Origin: Marinilabiliaceae bacterium UBA5213
GTDB taxonomy: Bacteria > Bacteroidota > Bacteroidia > Bacteroidales > Marinilabiliaceae
Direction of reading: 5' to 3'
Length of the DNA: 5,601 nt
Assembly (NCBI GenBank): GCA_002412555.1
Contig: DHVH01000278.1
Span: 1 to 5,601 of the forward strand
Shown here: positions 1 through 4,521 of the stretch, in pieces
Numbering within the stretch: position 1 is the stretch's first letter
Layout: every line of letters begins with the position of its first letter
Made by a program: the position numbers and the translations under genes
Notes under the pieces: generated by a model
The model's database searches: none
Told to the model about the DNA's origin: nothing
The model's input: only the letters and a program-made list of their open reading frames with translations

Positions 1-948
1 ATAGGCTTCATAATAGGCGTGGATGTTGTCCTCAATTTTCTGACGATAAACATCGTCAGAGGTCAATAGTTCAAGTGCTTCAAAAATTTCCTTCTCCTCA
101 CCCGATACGGCGTGCACATTAATCGCATGCTCCAGCGGTACAGGCAAGCGGTTCTTAATGGGCGTTGCCACCATGGCTTTGCCCATGGCCATAAATTCAC
201 CCAACTTCCACCCATGGCAATCCAAAATCACAGGGGTGTTAAATACAGTGGCAGATTCCTTAATCTTTAAAAGGTAATCCGCCATAGGCACATTCTTCTC
301 CATGGTAAGCCCCTCAAATCCCTCCATATCGTTGCGCGACCGCGGAGCAAAGCCACCTTCAAAACGCACACCTTCCAGTCGCTTGCATGCTCTGATGTAA
401 TGCATTCTGAAGCGATTGGTTTCATGCTCCTTCTTCCACAGGGCTCCCGCAAAAAAGATGTAATCCTTTTTGGAAGGCGATTTTTGGTAATAGTCTATTC
501 CCTGACGTTTAAGTTGACCGTAGTAATCAGCAAAAAATCGGCGCTTGTCCGACACCCTTCTCCAAGCCTTCGAAAAATTTAAAAATGCCAGGCGCCAGGT
601 CTTGGGTTTTGAATAAATACAAATGCCAAAACCAGGGCCAATAGACATGACCTTGGGATGATTGCTTAAGGCACTTTTCTCATCATTGATGTTGATTTTA
701 CCATACACATCGCACCATTCAAGGGCAGCCTCATCCACCACGTAACTATCACCAAAGTCCACTATAATTTTATGCAGCCCCTTCTCATCTTTAACTACAA
801 AAGGGAAAAAAGTATTGTTGTGCTGAAATTCTCCAAAATATTTACTGGAAAACTTTACGCGCTTAAACATCTGCTTCAATCCATAAATATAGTAAGATGA
901 ATAGAGTATGTCACAGGCCGCGTCAACGTATACGGTAGTCTTTTTCAT
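1..948 (-). CDS. Glycosyltransferase-like protein, C-terminus beyond the left edge
   Basis: The reading frame opens with ATG at 948 and stays open for 316 codons to the left edge, so the stop lies outside the window. The recognisable part is near the visible C-terminus. Residues about 246-276 (GWKLGEFMAMGKAMVATPI, then LPVPLEH) match the donor-side signature seen in GT-B glycosyltransferases of Bacteroidota polysaccharide clusters, where a Gly-Glu-(Tyr/Phe)-x-Ala-Met-Gly-Lys segment follows the nucleotide-sugar site. The family end pattern, YRQKIEDN then AYYEAY at 301-316, is also present, so probably only a short tail is missing. The N-terminal half (1-190) is rich in aromatic and basic residues and resembles no family I can name. 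No signal peptide or membrane helix is visible, so it is probably cytoplasmic. It would transfer a sugar to a lipid-linked repeat unit; donor and acceptor are unknown. It lies downstream of the sugar transferase on the same strand, with 106 bp between them and its own promoter-like box at 973-980. The family call is by motif only. Confidence 0.75.
   Translation of the reverse strand, partial: MKKTTVYVDAACDILYSSYYIYGLKQMFKRVKFSSKYFGEFQHNNTFFPFVVKDEKGLHKIIVDFGDSYVVDEAALEWCDVYGKININDEKSALSNHPKVMSIGPGFGICIYSKPKTWRLAFLNFSKAWRRVSDKRRFFADYYGQLKRQGIDYYQKSPSKKDYIFFAGALWKKEHETNRFRMHYIRACKRLEGVRFEGGFAPRSRNDMEGFEGLTMEKNVPMADYLLKIKESATVFNTPVILDCHGWKLGEFMAMGKAMVATPIKNRLPVPLEHAINVHAVSGEEKEIFEALELLTSDDVYRQKIEDNIHAYYEAY
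39..60. repeat. Perfect 9-bp stem / 4-nt loop palindrome inside the left glycosyltransferase gene
   Basis: TCTGACGAT (39-47) and ATCGTCAGA (52-60) are exact reverse complements around the loop AAAC. The element lies in frame within the coding sequence and encodes part of the segment TSDDVYRQKI. No T run follows on the minus strand, so it does not look like a terminator. It may be chance or an mRNA structure. Confidence 0.6.
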
Positions 949-972
949 GCAATTATCATTTTATTTAAGATT

Positions 973-980
973 CAAAAATA
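973..980 (-). promoter_or_regulatory. Bacteroidota-type -7 box (TAnnTTTG) upstream of the left glycosyltransferase gene
   Basis: Read on the minus strand the sequence is TATTTTTG, an exact match to the Bacteroidota -7 consensus TAnnTTTG. It would place the transcript start about 18-20 nt before the ATG at 948. No convincing -33 TTTG is seen at the expected 19-21 nt distance, so the call rests on one element in AT-rich DNA. It suggests that this gene can be transcribed separately from the sugar transferase gene. Confidence 0.35.
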
Positions 981-1016
981 GTATCAATAAGAAAACTGCT
1001 GATTTTCAGTCATTGG

Positions 1017-1048
1017 TAAGCATGCGTCAAGCATTTGACGTTTGCTTA
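1017..1048 (-). terminator. Imperfect hairpin after the sugar transferase gene, possible terminator
   Basis: TAAGCA (1017-1022) pairs with TGCTTA (1043-1048), and CGTCAA (1025-1030) pairs with TTGACG (1035-1040). The two helices are separated by a 2-nt internal mismatch, and the loop is GCAT. The structure begins 7 bp past the stop codon of the sugar transferase (minus strand) and precedes the promoter-like box at 973-980, which is where a terminator would be expected. No T run follows on either strand, so it is not a classical intrinsic terminator; it could instead be a 3'-end stabiliser or a protein-binding site. Confidence 0.35.
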
Positions 1049-1054
1049 TAAAGA

Positions 1055-1636
1055 CTAAATTGGGAAAAGGGTTTTTAGAATTATTCGAACATCTCCCAAA
1101 AAGCTATGACTGCGTACATAGCTTTCATACAGGGCCAACTTTTGCGGCAATACCACTTCCATGTAAGTCGTTTCAGGTGCTTGGGATGCGGCCAGTAACG
1201 CTTCTTCATTTCTAAATTCAATGGAGGCGTTATCGGTAATTCCCGGGCGAACCGTATGCACAAGTTTCCAGCGCTCTGGGTAAACCAATACCCATTTTTG
1301 GACTTCAGGTCGCGGGCCAACCAGCGACATGTTCCCAATCAAAACATTCCAGAGCTGCGGCAATTCATCTATCTTGGTCTTGCGCATCCATCGCCCTACG
1401 CGGGTAACACGACTGGAATCTCCGGCATCAAAGCTGCCCGAAGCAGCCTCCCTCATCACCGTCATGGAACGAAACTTATACATTGGAAACAAAGCGCCAC
1501 CCAATCCTACTCGCTTTTGAACAAAAAACACCGGCCAGCCTGAGTCTAAAACGACTGCCAATGCTACTAATAATAATACCGGGAAAAGGATTACCAATCC
1601 AATTAACGACATCAAGAAATCAAACAAACGCTTCAT
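1055..1636 (-). CDS. Small phosphoglycosyl transferase (bacterial sugar transferase)
   Basis: This 193-residue protein belongs to the bacterial sugar transferase family (PglC/WcaJ catalytic-core type). The family moves a sugar-1-phosphate from a UDP-sugar to undecaprenyl phosphate, the first membrane step of glycan repeat-unit assembly. The protein opens with MKRLFDF, followed by a hydrophobic segment (about 8-30) with Pro19, fitting the re-entrant membrane helix of monotopic members. Next come KFRSM (54-58), the catalytic Asp90-Glu91 dyad in KIDELPQLWNV, SLVGPRP (104-110) and RPGIT (130-134). The length is that of the minimal PglC class, without the extra membrane helices of WcaJ. The start at 1636 is chosen because family members begin at MKR(L/F)FD. 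An in-frame ATG at 1684 would add 16 residues (MYFVVGSVLNIKFDSK) that do not look like the family, and it lies upstream of the promoter-like box at 1645-1652. The sugar is not readable from the sequence. It is the likely initiating enzyme for the cluster. Confidence 0.93.
   Translation of the reverse strand: MKRLFDFLMSLIGLVILFPVLLLVALAVVLDSGWPVFFVQKRVGLGGALFPMYKFRSMTVMREAASGSFDAGDSSRVTRVGRWMRKTKIDELPQLWNVLIGNMSLVGPRPEVQKWVLVYPERWKLVHTVRPGITDNASIEFRNEEALLAASQAPETTYMEVVLPQKLALYESYVRSHSFLGDVRIILKTLFPI
1100..1125. repeat. Perfect 9-bp inverted repeat near the 3' end of the sugar transferase gene
   Basis: AAAGCTATG (1100-1108) and CATAGCTTT (1117-1125) are exact reverse complements with an 8-nt loop. 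On the minus (sense) strand the stem runs into a stretch of five Ts, of which three belong to the stem. This resembles a weak intrinsic terminator, but it sits about 14 codons before the end of the gene. It encodes part of ESYVRSHSFLGD. Confidence 0.6.
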
Positions 1637-1644
1637 TTTCGAGT

Positions 1645-1652
1645 CAAATTTA
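1645..1652 (-). promoter_or_regulatory. Bacteroidota-type -7 box (TAnnTTTG) just upstream of the sugar transferase start
   Basis: Read on the minus strand the sequence is TAAATTTG, an exact TAnnTTTG match ending 8 nt before the ATG at 1636. A transcript from it would be nearly leaderless. No clear -33 TTTG stands at the usual distance (a GTTG lies slightly too close). If real, it also favours the start at 1636 over 1684, because the longer form would begin upstream of this promoter. Confidence 0.3.
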
Positions 1653-1915
1653 ATATTTAAGACACTACCAACTACGAAATACAACCGTGATAGTATTAAT
1701 TTCTAATTCTGAGCAATAAAGATTTTAAGAATAGTTCTACTTAAATCTCCCCATAGCAGCGATAGGTGTATGATTTTCTCTGTTTGATAAAAAAAAATTG
1801 CCTTTGACCTATAAACAGCCATAACTTGCATTAGGCAATATATCAAAATGTCTTTACGAACATGCGAAAAAAGTTGAAGACCCTTGATCCATAAAACGCT
1901 TTAAAACAGAAAAGA
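1653..1915. other. Divergent intergenic region between the sugar transferase and the ATP-grasp pair
   Basis: About 260 bp of AT-rich DNA separate the divergent genes. I see no coding sequence, tRNA or insertion-sequence end. It holds an A9 tract (1789-1797) joined to a 7-bp inverted repeat (1797-1839). No exact TAnnTTTG box with a well-spaced TTTG is visible for the plus-strand genes. The nearest candidate is TAACTTGC (1822-1829) with TTTG at 1803-1806, but the 15-nt spacing is too short for the consensus. The promoter of the ATP-grasp pair is therefore unassigned. Confidence 0.6.
1797..1839. repeat. 7-bp inverted repeat beside an A9 tract, upstream of the ATP-grasp pair
   Basis: ATTGCCT (1797-1803) and AGGCAAT (1833-1839) are exact reverse complements 29 nt apart. 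The left arm begins at the last base of the A9 run. The spacer holds the only near-promoter sequences seen before the plus-strand genes. It could be an operator with two half-sites; it could also be chance, since the arms are short. Confidence 0.35.
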
Positions 1916-3202
1916 ATGTCAACAAAAACCAGATCAGATCTCCCGCCAGTATTCATCCTCGAGATGATTGATCATGGATATGCCATCGCCCGTGAATTAT
2001 CTATATATGGTATAAGAATCGTAGGCTTTTTGCCCCAAGTCAAATGCATTGAATCTCATAGTAGCATACCCTATAAAACTTATAAAATCCCTACCAATGA
2101 TGAAGGCAGGTTGCAAGTCCTGATGGAAGCACAAAAGGAATTCAGTCCGGTAAAACCTGTATTAATACTCACGGCCGAAAATGATTTCCCATTTATGTAT
2201 AAATACTTTGAAACACTTCAAAGTATTTTTTCATTCGAAATGCCCCCCTATCCCACCCTGAAACAGATGTTGGAAAAGGATTTGTTCAATCAATTTGCCC
2301 GGCAATACAATGTCAAAATCCCTGCAAGTATTGAGGTCATGAAGGGACAGCCACTATCGGTGGATCTATTCAAAGGACTTCAATTTCCGCTTATCATAAA
2401 GCCTAAGCATCGAGACAAAGAATGGAAGAGGCACTTTAAATCGCAGAAGGCCATACTCGTCAGCTCGCCCGAGGAAGCCTGCTCAAGTTGCGAGTCCATT
2501 TTTGGCACAAATGAAAGACTGGTGTTGCAAGAATGGGTTCCAGGACCCGATTCTAATATACACTTTTGCCTGACCTATATTACATCAAAAGGAGAGACGC
2601 TGGATTCATCATGCGGCATAAAAATCCATCAACACCCCATTCTCTTTGGAAACACCAGCGCTGCTATTCCGGTTAACAACCCATATATTGTTGAAGAAAC
2701 ACGGCGGATTTTTAAGGAGGCCAATATTATAGGTTTCTGCTCAGTTGAATATAAAAAGCATGCCATCACCGGCGAATTTTATGTGATTGAACCCAATGTT
2801 GGACGCACGAATCGGAATGTGCTTATTGCCATGTTAGGAAAACATAAGGTGGTATTAAAAGCATACTGTCATCTGGCAGGTATCCCAACACTTCCACAAA
2901 AAAGAATCTTTGATGACTATATTTATATTGAAGAGAACCTGGATGTCAAATCCTGTCTCGATTACCACCACTACCAATCAATGAGTTGGCGAAACTACTT
3001 TAAACTACTCAAATCAAAAAAAATAGTCCCCATGTTTATCAGTCGCAGAGACCCTCTGGTTTCCCTGCTTGTTCTAGGATCCATGGTCAAACATCTCATG
3101 TATTACATCTTTCATGGCCATACCAAACATTTCAATCAGAATGGAACCATGGGGCAACTCATTAAAGCAAACGAAAAAATTTATTCTTCAGCACAAAACT
3201 AA
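1916..3202 (+). CDS. ATP-grasp ligase-like protein, first of a tandem pair
   Basis: This 428-residue cytoplasmic protein has the layout of the predicted ATP-grasp family I recall as COG3919, often labelled carboxylate-amine ligase. It starts with a Rossmann-like pre-ATP-grasp part: PPVFILEMIDHGYAIAREL at 10-28, then VLILTAENDFPFM at 82-94. The family-typical stretch PTLKQMLEKDLFNQFARQY, then NVKIPAS, follows at 113-138. ATP-grasp motifs come next: IIKPK (160-164) with a Lys for ATP phosphates, VLQEWVPG (203-210) with adenine-side residues, Glu278 in FCSVEYK, and the metal-binding ExN as Glu292-Pro-Asn294. A tail of about 105 residues ends in a hydrophobic stretch (DPLVSLLVLGSMVKHLMYYI, 379-398). 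Family enzymes activate a carboxylate with ATP and join it to an amine or thiol; the substrate here is unknown. Metal-site residues appear intact, so it is probably active. The start has an A-rich leader and no Shine-Dalgarno, and the conserved part begins about 10 residues in. The next gene, a paralog, begins 4 bp after the stop, so they are surely co-transcribed. Confidence 0.85.
   Translation: MSTKTRSDLPPVFILEMIDHGYAIARELSIYGIRIVGFLPQVKCIESHSSIPYKTYKIPTNDEGRLQVLMEAQKEFSPVKPVLILTAENDFPFMYKYFETLQSIFSFEMPPYPTLKQMLEKDLFNQFARQYNVKIPASIEVMKGQPLSVDLFKGLQFPLIIKPKHRDKEWKRHFKSQKAILVSSPEEACSSCESIFGTNERLVLQEWVPGPDSNIHFCLTYITSKGETLDSSCGIKIHQHPILFGNTSAAIPVNNPYIVEETRRIFKEANIIGFCSVEYKKHAITGEFYVIEPNVGRTNRNVLIAMLGKHKVVLKAYCHLAGIPTLPQKRIFDDYIYIEENLDVKSCLDYHHYQSMSWRNYFKLLKSKKIVPMFISRRDPLVSLLVLGSMVKHLMYYIFHGHTKHFNQNGTMGQLIKANEKIYSSAQN
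2201..2228. repeat. Perfect 12-bp stem / 4-nt loop palindrome with a T run, inside the first ATP-grasp gene
   Basis: AAATACTTTGAA (2201-2212) and TTCAAAGTATTT (2217-2228) are exact reverse complements around the loop ACAC. On the plus (sense) strand the 3' arm runs into a T6 stretch (2226-2231), as in an intrinsic terminator, but the stem has only two G-C pairs. It encodes YKYFETLQSIFSF in frame. The matching stretch of the downstream paralog (about 3487-3525) has no such palindrome. Confidence 0.8.
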
Positions 3203-3206
3203 TAAA

Positions 3207-4508
3207 ATGCATCAACCAATAGATACTTTACTGCCACCAGTTTTCTTGTTTGAAATGATTGACCATGGCTATGCCATCGGTAAGTCTTTGCATCAACTTG
3301 GAATTAAGACCGTCGGCTTTTTTCCATCCAACAAAAACTTTGAGTATTTCAGCAGATTACCCTATAAAAAGTTTGTCACACCCAAAAGCAATGAAGAAAA
3401 ACTAAAATTATTAATTAAAGCGGCTAAAGGATTTGTAAAAAAGCCCGTATTGATCACTAACAATGACCACCATTTTCCTTTTATCTACGAAAACCTCCAT
3501 CAAATCAAACAATATTTTTCTTACGAAATACCGGACGAAAACACATTAAACCAACTACTTGAGAAGGATCTTTTTAATGCATTTGCAAAAAAACACAACG
3601 TCAAAATCCCCGTTTGTGTTGATATCAGCAACAAGGATGTTTTGAATGAGCATAGCTTCGAGCATTTGCATTTTCCCCTGGTTATAAAACCTAAATACCG
3701 TTCAGGCGAATGGAATGCCAGATACCAATCCAGAAAAGCTTTTGTGACCAACTCCCCCGAAGAAACGCTTCAGGTCTGCACTGATATTCTTAGCGTTGTT
3801 AACCGCATTGTCGTTCAGGAGTGGATTCCGGGATCAGATTCCAACATCTATTTCTGCCTAACATACATAACCCAACAGGGTCAGGCTTTGGAAACGTTCT
3901 GTGGTCAGAAAATACACCAGCACCCCATTCTCTTGGGCAATACCAGTTCAGCCATTCAGGCTGAAAATGACTATATAAGAAATGAAACAGTTCGAATTCT
4001 TAAACTGGCAGGAATGTCAGGTTTCTGCTCCGTCGAATTTAAAAAACATGAAGATACTGGGGAATACTATGTCATTGAACCGACTGTGGGTCGCATAGAC
4101 CGCCAACAATATTGCTCATCGGTCAGCAACAGAGATGTTGTGCTTAGTGCTTATTGCCACCTGGCCAATATTCCACCCATCCAAAAACCCCCAACCAAAG
4201 ACCATTACATCTATATAGAAGAATCCTTGCAACTAAAATCCTATCTGGACTATCGCTACTATAAAAGCAATGAAAGATTTAAGATTTATGACTTTATCAA
4301 ACACCGGAAGGTAAAATTCATGCACCTTTGGTATAAGGATCCCATAACTTCTATGCTTGTAGTTACGGGACTTATAAAACACTTCTTATACTACCTGATA
4401 AAAGGTCGGACCATTCAATTCCATGAGGATGCAATGACCCAACAGTTAATGAACCATCAACCTAAAAAAGAGAAGGTCTTTCAAAAGATGGAAAAAATTA
4501 CCATTTAG
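3207..4508 (+). CDS. ATP-grasp ligase-like protein, second of a tandem pair, altered metal site
   Basis: This 433-residue protein is collinear with the preceding one along its whole length, with about half of the residues identical by eye. Shared blocks include EMIDHGYAI (16-24), LLEKDLFNAFAKKH (117-130), VIKPKYR (159-165), VVQEWIPGSDSNIYFCLTYI (202-221), CGQKIHQHPILLGNTSSAI (232-250) and GFCSVEFKKH (272-281). The ATP-side Lys161, Lys163, Gln204 and Glu205 and the metal-side Glu277 and Glu291 are present. However, the ExN motif reads Glu291-Pro-Thr293, so the usual metal-binding Asn is replaced. The following residues also differ (GRIDRQQYCSS against GRTNRNVLIAM). It may have weaker or different catalysis, another substrate, or a partner role to the first copy. 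The C-terminal tail with DPITSMLVVTGLIKHFLYYL (378-397) is kept. An upstream in-frame ATG at 3114 would overlap the previous gene by 89 bp and add residues absent from the paralog, so 3207 is preferred. The gene ends 13 bp from the convergent glycosyltransferase gene. Confidence 0.85.
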   Translation: MHQPIDTLLPPVFLFEMIDHGYAIGKSLHQLGIKTVGFFPSNKNFEYFSRLPYKKFVTPKSNEEKLKLLIKAAKGFVKKPVLITNNDHHFPFIYENLHQIKQYFSYEIPDENTLNQLLEKDLFNAFAKKHNVKIPVCVDISNKDVLNEHSFEHLHFPLVIKPKYRSGEWNARYQSRKAFVTNSPEETLQVCTDILSVVNRIVVQEWIPGSDSNIYFCLTYITQQGQALETFCGQKIHQHPILLGNTSSAIQAENDYIRNETVRILKLAGMSGFCSVEFKKHEDTGEYYVIEPTVGRIDRQQYCSSVSNRDVVLSAYCHLANIPPIQKPPTKDHYIYIEESLQLKSYLDYRYYKSNERFKIYDFIKHRKVKFMHLWYKDPITSMLVVTGLIKHFLYYLIKGRTIQFHEDAMTQQLMNHQPKKEKVFQKMEKITI

Positions 4509-4521
4509 CAACTTCTTGTTT

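Noticed and set aside
267..452. Small minus-strand open frame of 61 codons
   Set aside because: It lies in another frame inside the long glycosyltransferase frame 1-948, which has clear family motifs; the small frame has none.
400..582. Small plus-strand open frame of 60 codons
   Set aside because: It is antisense to the glycosyltransferase gene, of low complexity and without recognisable motifs.
1256..1543. Plus-strand open frames opposite the sugar transferase gene (also 1329-1520)
   Set aside because: They are antisense to a gene with intact catalytic motifs and show no protein signature of their own.
1637..1684. Longer N-terminus of the sugar transferase from the ATG at 1684
   Set aside because: The extra 16 residues do not resemble the family, whose members begin at MKR(L/F)FD, and a promoter-like box lies inside this stretch.
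3114..3206. Earlier in-frame ATG for the second ATP-grasp protein, adding 31 residues
   Set aside because: It would overlap the end of the first gene by 89 bp, the added residues have no counterpart in the paralog, and the ATG at 3207 sits right after the preceding stop.
3521..3751. Minus-strand open frame of 76 codons opposite the second ATP-grasp gene
   Set aside because: It is a shadow of the coding strand; the sense protein is conserved with its paralog over this stretch.
3721..3760. Short zero-loop palindromes such as AAAAGCTTTT, and TGCTTAAGCA near 4841
   Set aside because: Ten-base perfect palindromes are common at this base composition and have no positional context.
1637..4521. Search for direct repeats or insertion-sequence ends flanking the ATP-grasp cassette
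   Set aside because: No matching flanking repeats, transposase fragments or tRNA-like attachment sites were seen by eye, so no mobile-element call is made.
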